Positions 24,159-34,018 of a DNA stretch of 47,846 bases are shown piece after piece (the first letter of the stretch is position 1; each line of letters begins with the position of its first letter). Under the pieces are notes generated by a model. That model was not told where the DNA came from. It saw nothing but the letters and a program-made list of their open reading frames with translations, and ran no database searches. The stretch spans positions 1 through 47,846 of the forward strand of contig JAWOBP010000007.1 in NCBI GenBank assembly GCA_046484285.1. Direction: 5' to 3'. The DNA comes from CAZHCG01 sp046484285. GTDB lineage: Bacteria; Myxococcota_A; Polyangia; JAAYKL01. The position numbers were made by a program, and so were the translations under genes.

Positions 24159-25337
24159 TCAAGCAGTGTAGTACGGCGGTCGCGGCGGGTAGGCGGTCGG
24201 CATGTCGCTCGCGGCCGGGGCGCGGGTCTCGACTCCGTGCATCTCCAAAAGCGAGTTGTAACCGCCCTCGTAGCCGGCCGAGTCGGCCGGAGACCACTCG
24301 ACGAACTGCACACCCACTCCGGGCGGAGAGGCCGGTCCCTCGGCGGCCGCGAACTCGCGGCGCCACACCACCTGGGCCACACCCACCACGGCGCCGCGGC
24401 CGCAGGGCGGTCGAAAGCGGATCTCGATCCGGCTCTGGCTGGGCGGCGGAGTCAACGTGCGGATGAACAGTCCGCCGAGATTCACGTTGTAGGAGTGTCC
24501 GAAAAAGTGCGCCATCGATTCCTCGTGGACGAAAGTCACCAGCGTCTCGTACAGCAGTCGCGGAGTCCTGCGCTCGCGCTGGGGCTCCGGCGCCAACAGC
24601 TCGTTCATCAAAAAGGTGATCCGCTCGGCACTCCTGCCGCTGTCGAAAACGACCCGCAGCGACTCTCCGCTCCTTTCCGCGATCGCATCGCGAACCTCCT
24701 CGACGGCGTTGACGACCACCCACGGCGAACGGCTGCGGCGCTCGCCCGCGACCCGCGTGAAGACCTCCGCCAGCGATCCGCCGGGCAACTCAGCCGAGGC
24801 GACCACCGCACGCGGCTCATCCTCCTCGCTCAACCAGCTCTCCAGCTCGGAGGTCGAGGCCGCGAAGCGAAGGTCGAAGCCGTTGCGGCGCAGCACGTGC
24901 CCCAGCCTGATCCGCTCTTTGCGATCCGCGTCGGCGAGCAGCACCATCCCGGCGGGCGCACGCACGGCATCCCAGCTGTCCCGGTCGGAGATCTGCGAGA
25001 CCAGCGCGGAGAACTGGGCGATCGCTCCGTCTATCAGCACGTCGTCCGCGCCGTCCAGGAAGGCCGCCTCCACGAGATTCGAGTCCGGCTCCGGGACGCG
25101 CGCCAGCAGCGGCACGCCGTCGAGCGCCGATCGCTCGCGGAGCCCGACGATCAACGCCGCCCGGTTGTCCACGTCGGCGCCGATCGCCACCGCCGCCGGA
25201 GGCTCGGCCAGCAGCTCCTCGATCCCCTCCGCCGACGGCTCGACACGGGTGGGATGCAGCCCCGCCGACCTGAGGATCTCCAGCATCTCGCTCTTGTGCG
25301 GTCCCGGATTTCCGATGAAACAGAATCTCTCGCTCAT
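24159..25337 (-). CDS. Pseudo-receiver and PilZ domain protein
   Basis: The 392-residue cytosolic protein has two alpha/beta receiver-like folds (about residues 1-115 and 125-235; GMVLLADADRKERIRLGHVL opens the second). The phospho-acceptor motifs are lost or altered. A C-terminal PilZ domain follows, with RRTPRLLYETLVTF, NVNLGGLFIRTLTPP (the D/NxSxxG-like motif, Ser replaced by Asn-Leu) and GVGVQFVEW. PilZ domains bind c-di-GMP. The altered motif and the long Myxococcus-type form make binding uncertain. GGAGG sits seven bases before the ATG. It diverges from the REC/GGDEF gene, and each has a sigma54-type promoter in the shared 176-bp gap. Confidence 0.82.
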   Translation of the reverse strand: MSERFCFIGNPGPHKSEMLEILRSAGLHPTRVEPSAEGIEELLAEPPAAVAIGADVDNRAALIVGLRERSALDGVPLLARVPEPDSNLVEAAFLDGADDVLIDGAIAQFSALVSQISDRDSWDAVRAPAGMVLLADADRKERIRLGHVLRRNGFDLRFAASTSELESWLSEEDEPRAVVASAELPGGSLAEVFTRVAGERRSRSPWVVVNAVEEVRDAIAERSGESLRVVFDSGRSAERITFLMNELLAPEPQRERRTPRLLYETLVTFVHEESMAHFFGHSYNVNLGGLFIRTLTPPPSQSRIEIRFRPPCGRGAVVGVAQVVWRREFAAAEGPASPPGVGVQFVEWSPADSAGYEGGYNSLLEMHGVETRAPAASDMPTAYPPRPPYYTA

Positions 25338-25407
25338 CTGCAAACCTCCCGATCGAAGCGGCTCCCTGCCACAAGATACCGCAGGTTCCCGCACCCCCAA
25401 AACGGCT

Positions 25408-25424
25408 TGCAAGAATGCTGCCAG
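25408..25424 (-). promoter_or_regulatory. Sigma54-type promoter for the PilZ gene
   Basis: On the minus strand CTGGCAGCATTCTTGCA has GG and GC separated by exactly 10 bases and keeps TGGCA and TTGCA. It lies about 70 bp before the ATG at 25337. Confidence 0.72.
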
Positions 25425-25436
25425 CCGGCGTGCCGC

Positions 25437-25453
25437 TTGGCACTCCGCTTGCA
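25437..25453 (+). promoter_or_regulatory. Sigma54-type promoter for the REC/GGDEF gene
   Basis: TTGGCACTCCGCTTGCA has GG-N10-GC with TGGCAC and TTGCA perfect. It lies about 60 bp before the ATG at 25514. GTGCC-GCTT-GGCAC (25430-25443) makes an inverted repeat overlapping the -24 element. Confidence 0.8.
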
Positions 25454-25513
25454 TCCCCATCCAGGCAACCGGCGCGGATCGGACCGGCACCGGCCGGAAA
25501 GGGGATAACAAAA

Positions 25514-26848
25514 ATGTGCCATCAATCCCTCGAATTGAATCCCAACCCGGCCCTCGAGCCGACGTTCGTGACCACGGTGCTGCTGCTCAGCGGCGACACG
25601 GGTTTCGCCAACAGCGCGCGCCGGCGGCTGACCGGCGCCGGGTTCAACATCGTGGTCTCGCGCAGCGAGGCGGAGGCGCTGCAAATCCTCGCCGAGCTGG
25701 AGGTGGACGCCGCGTTGCTGGACTACGACCTGCCCAACTGCGACGGAATCGAGATCTGTGAGGAGATCCGGCGCCTGCACGGGGAGAACGCGCCTCCGGT
25801 GCTGATCGTCGGCGAGCACTACTCTCCGGCGCTGCTGTCTCGCTGCATCAACGCGGGAACCGCCGGGCTCCACGCCAAGTCGGACGACATCGACGCGCTG
25901 ATCGGCGCTCTGACCGGAATGATCGCCGACGACGGCAAGCGCCGCGCGCTGGAATCGACGGGCTACGTCCGCCAGCTCGAGGGAGACACGGACCCGCTGA
26001 CCGGCCTGCCGGCGAGCGGGTACCTGAACCGCCGGCTGGTGGGCGAGTCGGTCGCCTCCTACCGCGACAACACCCCGCTCTCGCTGCTGGCCTTCGTTCC
26101 CGACCGCTTCGATCGCCTGATCGAGCGGCGGGGCCGCAAGCTGGCCGACGGCGTGCTGCGCGGAATCGCGCGCGTGGTCGAGGGCGAGCTGCGCAGCCGC
26201 GACTGCATCGCGCGTCACGGAGACTTCACCTTCGCTGTGGTTCTTCCGGATACTCCTCGCGGCGCGGCCACCGCCGTGGGCCGCCGCCTGCGGCGGGTGC
26301 TGTCCGGGGTCGAGCTCGGCAACCTGGAGCAGCCGATTACGATCACCTTCAGCTTCGGCGTGGCCTGCCGTCCCGCGGGCGTGCGCCAGTCGCCCGAGGA
26401 TTTGCGCTTCCAGGCGCTGCAGACCTGTACCGGAGCGCAGATGATGGGCGGGGACCGCATCCTGGCCGACGAAGCGCTGACCGGCTGCCCGCTGGCGGTC
26501 GTGCTCGGCGAAGAGGAGGCGAGCGGGGAAATCGGCGAGGCGCTGCGGTCCTGCCAGCTGGAAATCCGCGCCGTCGCGGACGCCGAGCAGGTCCGCGCGG
26601 CGCTGCACGACCTGCCGGTGGCGATGCTGGTCCTGCCCGCCGGAGGCGGAAACGACTCCGCCGTGATCGAGCTGTTCGCCTGGGCCCGCGAGCGCTTCCC
26701 GTCGGTGCGCCGCGTGCTCGCCGCCGATCGCGTCGACACGGATCTCGCCGCCCGCGCGGTCAACGAGGCGGAGGTCGATTACCTGCTGCGACCGCGGCAG
26801 AGCAGATCCCAGCTGTCCGCGGCGATCGAGCGATTGCTCTTTTCCTGA
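25514..26848 (+). CDS. Response regulator with degenerate GGDEF domain
   Basis: The 444-residue protein has an N-terminal receiver (VLLLSGDTGFANSARRRL, acceptor Asp in ALLDYDLPNCDG). A GGDEF-fold domain follows from DTDPLTGLPASGYLNRRL. The catalytic signature is replaced by ARHGDFTFAVVLPD where RxGGDEF would stand, so cyclase activity is unlikely. A second, pseudo-receiver-like domain closes the protein (AVVLGEEEASGEIGEALRSC to VDYLLRPRQSRSQLSAAIE). It may act as a c-di-GMP or GTP sensor or an adaptor. It converges with the matrixin gene and is divergent from the PilZ gene under a sigma54-type promoter. Confidence 0.85.
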   Translation: MCHQSLELNPNPALEPTFVTTVLLLSGDTGFANSARRRLTGAGFNIVVSRSEAEALQILAELEVDAALLDYDLPNCDGIEICEEIRRLHGENAPPVLIVGEHYSPALLSRCINAGTAGLHAKSDDIDALIGALTGMIADDGKRRALESTGYVRQLEGDTDPLTGLPASGYLNRRLVGESVASYRDNTPLSLLAFVPDRFDRLIERRGRKLADGVLRGIARVVEGELRSRDCIARHGDFTFAVVLPDTPRGAATAVGRRLRRVLSGVELGNLEQPITITFSFGVACRPAGVRQSPEDLRFQALQTCTGAQMMGGDRILADEALTGCPLAVVLGEEEASGEIGEALRSCQLEIRAVADAEQVRAALHDLPVAMLVLPAGGGNDSAVIELFAWARERFPSVRRVLAADRVDTDLAARAVNEAEVDYLLRPRQSRSQLSAAIERLLFS

Positions 26849-26893
26849 AGGATTCCGGTTGGCTCCGAGCGAGCGCCCGCGCCTGGCGCCCCG

Positions 26894-27679
26894 CTACTTG
26901 CAACGCCGGGCGCGCGATGCGAGCAGCAGCAGGGCCGCCAGCGCGACGAACGGCACGGTGCCTTCGGCGGCGCCCTCCGGCGACCCGTCCGCGATCGCGC
27001 AGCGCCATCCGCAGCCCGCGCTCTCCAGCTCGGACGTCGCGCTCCCGTAGAGCAGCTCCGCGCCGGCCAGGTCGTCCGCATGGAGGGCCGATTCGGCGTC
27101 GCTCGAGCCGGTCTCGAGCAGCGGATACATCCGCGCCGCCTCTATCTCGGAGTGACGCAGGCCCAGCAGGTGACCGACCTCGTGGAGCGCCACGTCCCGC
27201 AACACGATCTCTCCGTCGCCGTCGCCCAGGTCCCACTCTCCCTGCTTGGCGAACAGCACGATGTCGCCGTCGACGATCTCGCCGGTCTCGTAGACGTACG
27301 AGACGAAGGCGGTGGCGCCGACGTCCTGATCCGGCTCCACGCCCGCCGAGCGGGCCGTTATGCAGTTCGTCCTCTCGCCGTGGGCATCAGAGCCGCCCGC
27401 GAGGCAGCTCCCGCGCACGAGCGTGAAGTCGAGCGGCAACTCGGCCTCGACGATCCAGGTCTCGAACGCCTCGGTCAGCACCTGCTCGACTCTGTCCATC
27501 TCCCCGATGCGGGTCAGGGTGTAATCGAGAACCACGCGCACCTCGTCCCGCTTCCAGTGGGCGTTGCGGCCGTCTCGCGCCTCGCAGACGGTGAAGGCGG
27601 CAGCGCTTTCGGCAAACAGGATCGCCGCCGACAGGACGGCGGCTCCGATCGTCGAGATTTTTCGTCCTGCAATCGACAT
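26894..27679 (-). CDS. Matrixin-like (M10) secreted zinc metalloprotease with C-terminal anchor
   Basis: The 261-residue protein has a Sec signal (ISTIGAAVLSAAILFAESAAA). A metzincin core follows: VALHEVGHLLGLRHSE (HExxHxxGxxH) with MYPLLETG as the Met-turn, plus the GDIVLFAKQGEWDLG strand typical of this clan. The tail reads CGWRC, about 20 small or hydrophobic residues (VPFVALAALLLLA), then SRARRCK, which is a MYXO-CTERM-like sorting signal. I infer export and surface attachment. ATG 27679 is preferred, with GAGG eight bases upstream. Its upstream region has a sigma54-type promoter and a GTGCGG-ATG-CCGCAC palindrome shared with the neighbouring sigma54 activator. Confidence 0.88.
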   Translation of the reverse strand: MSIAGRKISTIGAAVLSAAILFAESAAAFTVCEARDGRNAHWKRDEVRVVLDYTLTRIGEMDRVEQVLTEAFETWIVEAELPLDFTLVRGSCLAGGSDAHGERTNCITARSAGVEPDQDVGATAFVSYVYETGEIVDGDIVLFAKQGEWDLGDGDGEIVLRDVALHEVGHLLGLRHSEIEAARMYPLLETGSSDAESALHADDLAGAELLYGSATSELESAGCGWRCAIADGSPEGAAEGTVPFVALAALLLLASRARRCK

Positions 27680-27736
27680 CTCCAGCGCCTCCTCGGCTGC
27701 GCGACCCGGCCGCGCGTTCTTTCGGCACTGTTGAAC

Positions 27737-27753
27737 TGCAACTGTCGATCCAG
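27737..27753 (-). promoter_or_regulatory. Sigma54-type promoter for the matrixin gene
   Basis: On the minus strand CTGGATCGACAGTTGCA has GG-N10-GC and a perfect TTGCA -12 element; the -24 element is a partial match. It lies about 58 bp before the ATG at 27679. Confidence 0.55.
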
Positions 27754-27763
27754 GAAGCCTGCC

Positions 27764-27778
27764 GTGCGGATGCCGCAC
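27764..27778. promoter_or_regulatory. GTGCGG-NNN-CCGCAC operator upstream of matrixin
   Basis: CGTGCGG-ATG-CCGCACG is a perfect palindrome (17 bp with the outer C and G), about 10 bp upstream of the -24 element. Two more copies lie before the activator gene at 29278. Confidence 0.65.
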
Positions 27779-27847
27779 GAAAAGGAGCGGGAAGCCGGGG
27801 CGGGAGCTCAAAAAAACCTGTTATTGATGGCGGTTACGAGAGAGGAG

Positions 27848-29278
<1,431 letters not shown>

Positions 29279-29305
29279 CGCCTCCTCCGGCAGGCTATCG
29301 CTGGA

Positions 29306-29334
29306 TGAATAGAACATGTGCGGTTTCCGCACAA
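29306..29334 (-). promoter_or_regulatory. Predicted promoter of the sigma54 activator gene
   Basis: On the minus strand TTGTGC (29334-29329) and TATTCA (29311-29306) are 17 bp apart. The spacer overlaps the palindrome at 29318-29332, so a bound protein would block RNA polymerase. Confidence 0.4.
29318..29332. promoter_or_regulatory. GTGCGG-NNN-CCGCAC operator, proximal copy
   Basis: GTGCGG-TTT-CCGCAC, centred at 29325, lies within the predicted promoter of the activator gene. Confidence 0.65.
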
Positions 29335-29344
29335 CCGAAAAATA

Positions 29345-29359
29345 GTGCGGATACCGCAC
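29345..29359. promoter_or_regulatory. GTGCGG-NNN-CCGCAC operator, distal copy
   Basis: GTGCGG-ATA-CCGCAC, centred at 29352, is 27 bp from the proximal copy. Confidence 0.65.
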
Positions 29360-29422
29360 ACAGCCCGGCGCCGACCCGTGCCGCAACCGCCCCCACCTGT
29401 CGGAGGTCGCCCAGGCGAGGTA

Positions 29423-30523
29423 CTACAAAGGTGCGATGCTCCTGCCCCTCTTCGCCTCGATCCGCAGCTTCTCGAGGTCCAAACGCGGAATGCGCCGCCA
29501 GACATCGACCACCTCGGGATCGAACTGCGAGCCTCGCATCTTGGCGATCTCCTCGTCCGCGACCTCGTGCGGCAGCGCCTTGCGGTAGGGCCGATCGGTG
29601 GTCATCGCGTCGTAGGTGTCGACCACGGCGAAGATCCTGGCTCCCAGGTAGATCTCCTCGCCCTTCAGCTTCCGGGGGTAGCCGGTCCCGTCCCAGCGCT
29701 CGTGGTGCTCGTACACGAGTCGGCGGGCGTTGCCGAGAAAATCGATCCCCTCGAGGATGCGATAGCCGTACTCGGCGTGCCGTCTCATCGCCTCCCACTC
29801 CTCGTCGGTCAGCTTGCCCGGCTTGAGCAGGATCGTGTCCGAGACGCCGATCTTGCCGATGTCGTGCAACAGCGCGCCGCGCTCTATCTCGAGCAGCTCG
29901 TCGCCTTCGATCTTCATCTCCTCGGCGATCCGGCGCGAGTAGAGCGAGACGCGCCAGGAGTGGGTCTGGGTCTCGGTGTCCCTGAGGTCCAGCGAGTTGA
30001 TCAGGCCCAGCAGCAGGCTGGTGGTCCGCCGCTGCACCTCCTCCTCCAGCGAGGTGGTCAGGCGTCCCAGCTGGCCCACCTTGTCGGCCAGCTGGGCGGT
30101 CAGGTATCGGTTCTCGTAGATGAGTTGGTAGTGCTTCATCGCGCGCTCGACCGTGGTCTTCAGCTCTGTGGGATCCCACGGCTTGAGCACGAAGTTGAAC
30201 AGCCCCACGCGGTTGATCACCTCGACCGCGGTCTGGAAGTCCGCCTTTCCCGAAACCAGGATCCTGATCGTGTCCGGCGCGCGGGAACGCACCTTCTCGA
30301 GCAGCTCGATGCCGTCCATCCCAGGCATCTTGTAATCGGAAAAAACGATAGCGTGCGGTCGCTCGTCGACCTCCTTCAACGCCTCCTCTCCCGAGGAGGA
30401 GACGGTCACCACGTAGTCGGTGTTGCGCTCCACCTCCCGCGCAAAGGCGCGAGACACCAGCTTGTCGTCGTCGACGAACAGAATCCTCCTCGACGGCTCG
30501 GGAATCTGCACGATCTCGTCCAT
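29423..30523 (-). CDS. HD-GYP response regulator (RpfG-like c-di-GMP phosphodiesterase)
   Basis: The 366-residue protein has a receiver domain (ILFVDDDKLVSRAFAREVER, acceptor Asp in IVFSDYKMPGMDG, then LVSGKAD and LKPWDP). A short helical linker follows (LADKVGQLGRLTTSLEEEVQ). The HD-GYP domain carries LLHDIGKIGVSD, HAEYGYRIL, and HHERWDGTGYPRKLKGEEI, and FAVVDTYDAMTTDRPYRKAL. All key metal-ligand and GYP residues are present, so it should hydrolyse c-di-GMP. The ATG at 30523 has GGAGG five bases upstream. It follows the EEP-fold gene by 61 bp on the same strand and precedes the sigma54 activator by about 145 bp. Confidence 0.94.
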   Translation of the reverse strand: MDEIVQIPEPSRRILFVDDDKLVSRAFAREVERNTDYVVTVSSSGEEALKEVDERPHAIVFSDYKMPGMDGIELLEKVRSRAPDTIRILVSGKADFQTAVEVINRVGLFNFVLKPWDPTELKTTVERAMKHYQLIYENRYLTAQLADKVGQLGRLTTSLEEEVQRRTTSLLLGLINSLDLRDTETQTHSWRVSLYSRRIAEEMKIEGDELLEIERGALLHDIGKIGVSDTILLKPGKLTDEEWEAMRRHAEYGYRILEGIDFLGNARRLVYEHHERWDGTGYPRKLKGEEIYLGARIFAVVDTYDAMTTDRPYRKALPHEVADEEIAKMRGSQFDPEVVDVWRRIPRLDLEKLRIEAKRGRSIAPL

Positions 30524-30584
30524 CATCACCTCCGGGTACACCACCCCTCTCACGAGCAAGGTAAGCGCGTCGAAGCGCCGGCTG

Positions 30585-31508
30585 TCAATCGGATAATTCC
30601 GACTCGAGCCTCAGCTCGACCCAGAGCGGCAGGTGATCGGAGATGCGCGCCGCCAGCTCGCTTTCGCCCAGATCGAGCATCACCCGCTCGGAGAAATCGA
30701 ACGTGCCGCAACCGGCCAGGGCGAAACGCGCCGGCGGTCCGTCCGGCTCCGGCCGGAACCAGGCGATCTGCCGGTAGTCCGACTCGCGCTCTTTGTCGTC
30801 GGCGAGCAGGCGGGGCGCTCGGCAGAGCTGCCCGGGCACCGCGAGGCCGCGGGTCGCCAGGGCATCGTAGACCGGCTCTCCGGCGCATCGCTCGCCGAGC
30901 TCGCCGACCAGGAACAGCCCGTGCCCGGCGGCTCTCTCGTCGCGCGCCCACTCGGCGATCCAGCCCGCGACCCGCTCCGCATCCTCCCTGCTCCCGTCGC
31001 CGACGCCGCGATAACGAAGCGGAGCGGACAGCACGATGAACGGTAAGCCCGCCCGGTGAAAAGAGGCGGCGAACGGTGTGACCGCGAACTGGCGGACGAA
31101 GGCGTCCCAGGGCATCGAATCGCCGGGAATCGAGACCAGCTCGCAGGCCATCCCCGAGGGATTGATCCGCCGCCGATCGAACAGCAGCGCGGTCCGCGAC
31201 GCACCGAGCTCGACCGGACCCGGACCGGTGAGGAAATAGTCCCAGCGGTGCGAGCCGAGCACCCGGTTGACGGCGTCGAGCGCAGAGCGATCCCCGCGCA
31301 CTCCCTGCAGCGCCACGACGTCGAAACGCGAAAGCATCTCGGCGATGCAACGAATGGCGTACACGTCGCGAGGAGGAGAATCGCCGGGCTCGGAGCGCCA
31401 CTTGTACGTCAAGCCCTCCATCGCGCGCAGGTTCCAGCTGGCGAGCAGCAGGTTGCGGCGCTCGTCCTTGGGAGGAATCTCCCGATCGAGCGCCAGGCGG
31501 AGGCGCAT
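30585..31508 (-). CDS. Endonuclease/exonuclease/phosphatase-fold protein, catalytic motifs altered
   Basis: The 307-residue protein follows the EEP layout: LLLASWNLRAM, then DVVALQGVRGD, TALLFDRRRI, VLSAPLRY, LFLVGELGE and ISDHLPLWVEL. The terminal SDHLPL is normal. In the canonical family the second motif is LQEV (catalytic Glu) and the later one is GDFN; here they are LQGV and GELG, so metal-dependent catalysis may be lost or changed. ATG 31508 is chosen: GAGGAG is five bases upstream, and a predicted promoter ends about 57 bp before it. A GTG at 31565 is an alternative. It may be co-transcribed with the HD-GYP gene downstream. Confidence 0.78.
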   Translation of the reverse strand: MRLRLALDREIPPKDERRNLLLASWNLRAMEGLTYKWRSEPGDSPPRDVYAIRCIAEMLSRFDVVALQGVRGDRSALDAVNRVLGSHRWDYFLTGPGPVELGASRTALLFDRRRINPSGMACELVSIPGDSMPWDAFVRQFAVTPFAASFHRAGLPFIVLSAPLRYRGVGDGSREDAERVAGWIAEWARDERAAGHGLFLVGELGERCAGEPVYDALATRGLAVPGQLCRAPRLLADDKERESDYRQIAWFRPEPDGPPARFALAGCGTFDFSERVMLDLGESELAARISDHLPLWVELRLESELSD

Positions 31509-31571
31509 CAGCTCCTCTCCCAGCTCTCCGGGGGGCGTGCTCACGATGAAATCGCTTTCCAGCACGTGTCA

Positions 31572-31599
31572 ATAATAACGGACGGGGAGCAAATTCCAA
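31572..31599 (-). promoter_or_regulatory. Predicted promoter of the EEP-fold gene
   Basis: On the minus strand TTGGAA (31599-31594) and TATTAT (31577-31572) are 16 bp apart. Transcription would start near 31565. Confidence 0.5.
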
Positions 31600-31652
31600 A
31601 GCATATGTTGCAGGTGTGTCGAAAGACGTGCCGGGCCGATCTCGGACACTGA

Positions 31653-33893
31653 TCACTCCACGAGCAGATCGACCGGACCGCAACCGGAGAAGGCGTCCAC
31701 GACTATGTAGACGGTCTGCGGCTCGGAGGCCGTGTTCTCCCAGTCCAGCGTCTCGGCCTCGCCCTCGTAGGTATCGTCGGCGCCGGCCAGGCACTGGTCT
31801 CCGTCGATGTCCTCGCAGATTGGAATCAAGTACAGCGACGAGTCCTGGTCGTTGCTGCCGGTCGGCGTCTCGCTGACCGTGATCGTCTCCCCGGCCGGCA
31901 CCTCCAACGAGAAGAGCAGCTCCTCGCCCTCCGCGGAGTACCCGGTGCACTCCACGCTCTCGTTGCCGTAGTCGGTCGTCCCGTCGCAGGTGTCGACCGA
32001 CTCCTCGATCGGAGTGCCGTCGAACGCGCCCAGGTCGGTGGCCGGGCACGGCCACTCCTCGCAGGCATCGACGTCGTTCCAGACATGGCCCGGCAGACAC
32101 TCGCAAGCATAGCCGTCGCCCTCGTTGAGACAGGTCTCGGTGCTGTTGACCACGCCGGCGCACGGGTTCCCCGTGCAGCCGTCGATCCAGCACTGTCCGT
32201 CATCGCCGCAGATCAGGGTCTCGCCGGGATCGTTGCAGCCGCTGGTCGAGCAGTCGGTGATCGGAGCGCAGGCCGACTCGCCCGATCCCAGCCAGTCGGG
32301 ATCGCAGAAGTAGCCCGGCCGGCAGTCGCCGTCTTCGCCGCAGGCCGCGCCGCACTGCGGCATGTCGCCGAACAGCCCCGGAACCACGGCGCAGACGCTG
32401 TCCGGATCTCCGCTGCAAGGCTCGCCGGCGGTCTCGCACTCGGGAGCGAAGGCCGAGAAGCAGTAGCCTCCGGTGCCGGACAGGTCGCAGTAGATCTCCA
32501 TGTCGAGAGAGCCGGTGCCGGGGCAGTCGGCCGGCTTCTCGCAGGGATCGCCGTAGCCCGCGCCCTCCACGTGGCAGTACTCCTCGCTGGGAGCCGGCTC
32601 GTGGCCGTCGAGGCAGGTGTCGCAGACCGAAGGCTCCGGCGTGTCGTCGCAGCTCATGTTGAGCTGGTCGCACTCGAGGTAGTCGCAGGTGTCCCAGACG
32701 CACTCGGCGCCCTCCACGTGCTGGCCGTCGGGACAGACCAGCGCCACCTCGAGGCCGGCGGTCACCGCGCCGCCCGCTCCCGCGGCCTCGAACACCAGAA
32801 AGTAGGTGCCCGCAGGCAGCGGATCGCCGCTCAGCAAACCCGCAAGCGAGGCGCTGTCCGGCAGGATGCAGAACGACTCGTGCGAGGTGCAGCCCGAGCC
32901 GGGCCCGCCCTCGAAGTAGAAGCCCACGGCGTGATCTCCAGCCGCCTGCTGCTCGAAGGTCAGCGTCACGTCTGCCAGCTGATCCAGGGCGAAGGAGACC
33001 ACGTGCTCCGCTCCGCCGCCGGAGTTGCACGTCTGCTCGTGATCGTCGCTGCTGGTCGAGGTGTCGATGCCCTCGATCGGGTGGCTCTGCTCGACCGCCA
33101 GCACGCCCATCTCGGTGTCGGCCGCGCAGTCCCCTCCGGTGCAGGCCTCGCTGCCCACGCACTCGTGGTCGAGGCAGTCGACCAGCCCGTCCAGGTCGTC
33201 GTCCTCACCGTTGTCGCAGACCTCGTCGGCGCAGAAAGGAACATCCGCGCAGTCGGCGTCGCCGCAGTCCGAGTCGCCGTCGCCGTCGTCGTCCGCGCCG
33301 TTGTTGCAGATCTCGCCTCCGGGCGGATAGAGCGCCGCGCTGAAGGTGTCCTCTCCCGCCGCGTCGGGCGCAAACTCCGAGACCACCAGCAACACCTCTC
33401 CGGCGGGCGCGCCGGAGAAGACCAGGTACCTTCCGTCGTAGTAGGGGTCGAAGCAATCCAGCTCGTCCGCGGTCGCGGGGCAGGCGTTCTCGGTCTCGCC
33501 GCCGGGGAAGAGGGCGAAGATGTGATTGGCGGAGTCGGTGGTCACCACCAGGTCTCCCTGCTGAGCCAGCTCGAGCGAGACGATACTGTCGGCACCGCCG
33601 GCCTCCTCCTCGCAGCCGAGGGTCACCAGGTCACTGCCCGCGCTGACGTCGACCGTCAGCGCGACGGCCTCGCCGTGGTCGAGCGCCGCCTCCTCCACCG
33701 GCGTACAGTCTCCGTCGGAATCGGTGTCGGTGTCCGTGTCGGTATCGGCATCAGCATCGGCGTCGGTATCCGTGTCGGTGTCCGTGTCGGTGTCCGTGTC
33801 GGCGTCGGAGCCGGAGCCGCTGCCGCTCTCGCCGCAGGCGCACAGGCCCGAGGCGAGGAAAATACAAAGCGCCATCCCGATGATACGTCGCAT
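31653..33893 (-). CDS. Large MopE-like, Cys-rich lipoprotein with Asp-rich linker
   Basis: The 746-residue lipoprotein has the signal IGMALCIFLASGLCAC. A long Asp-Thr/Ala linker follows. Next come repeats of EICNNGADDDGDGDSDCGDADC type, the MopE/putative metal-binding pattern, and EVCDNGEDDDLDGLVDCLDH. The rest is beta-rich with many Cys pairs, a short EGF-like segment (CLNEGDGYACECLPGHVW) and repeated 'bacterial pre-peptidase-like' segments near ISLY-type strands, for example QDSSLYLIPICEDIDGDQCL. It ends VDAFSGCGPVDLLVE. It is probably an outer-surface protein that binds calcium or copper; function is not assigned. AAGGAG sits eight bases before the ATG. Confidence 0.82.
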   Translation of the reverse strand: MRRIIGMALCIFLASGLCACGESGSGSGSDADTDTDTDTDTDTDADADADTDTDTDTDSDGDCTPVEEAALDHGEAVALTVDVSAGSDLVTLGCEEEAGGADSIVSLELAQQGDLVVTTDSANHIFALFPGGETENACPATADELDCFDPYYDGRYLVFSGAPAGEVLLVVSEFAPDAAGEDTFSAALYPPGGEICNNGADDDGDGDSDCGDADCADVPFCADEVCDNGEDDDLDGLVDCLDHECVGSEACTGGDCAADTEMGVLAVEQSHPIEGIDTSTSSDDHEQTCNSGGGAEHVVSFALDQLADVTLTFEQQAAGDHAVGFYFEGGPGSGCTSHESFCILPDSASLAGLLSGDPLPAGTYFLVFEAAGAGGAVTAGLEVALVCPDGQHVEGAECVWDTCDYLECDQLNMSCDDTPEPSVCDTCLDGHEPAPSEEYCHVEGAGYGDPCEKPADCPGTGSLDMEIYCDLSGTGGYCFSAFAPECETAGEPCSGDPDSVCAVVPGLFGDMPQCGAACGEDGDCRPGYFCDPDWLGSGESACAPITDCSTSGCNDPGETLICGDDGQCWIDGCTGNPCAGVVNSTETCLNEGDGYACECLPGHVWNDVDACEEWPCPATDLGAFDGTPIEESVDTCDGTTDYGNESVECTGYSAEGEELLFSLEVPAGETITVSETPTGSNDQDSSLYLIPICEDIDGDQCLAGADDTYEGEAETLDWENTASEPQTVYIVVDAFSGCGPVDLLVE

Positions 33894-33950
33894 CTCAAAA
33901 TCTCCTTTTTATCGGCGAGCCGGTCCCCGCGACGGCCCCCGCTGTCTCCT

Positions 33951-33979
33951 GCGATACAGTCTCTGCAGAAGAAATGCAA
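33951..33979 (-). promoter_or_regulatory. Predicted promoter of the MopE-like lipoprotein gene
   Basis: On the minus strand TTGCAT (33979-33974) and TATCGC (33956-33951) are 17 bp apart, about 58 bp before the ATG. Confidence 0.4.
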
Positions 33980-34018
33980 AAGCGGACGCGGGCGAGACGA
34001 TCTGTCGTCCCGCCGGCC

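Noticed and set aside
25514..26848. Active diguanylate cyclase
   Set aside because: The GGDEF signature is replaced by HGDFTF, so catalysis is unlikely.
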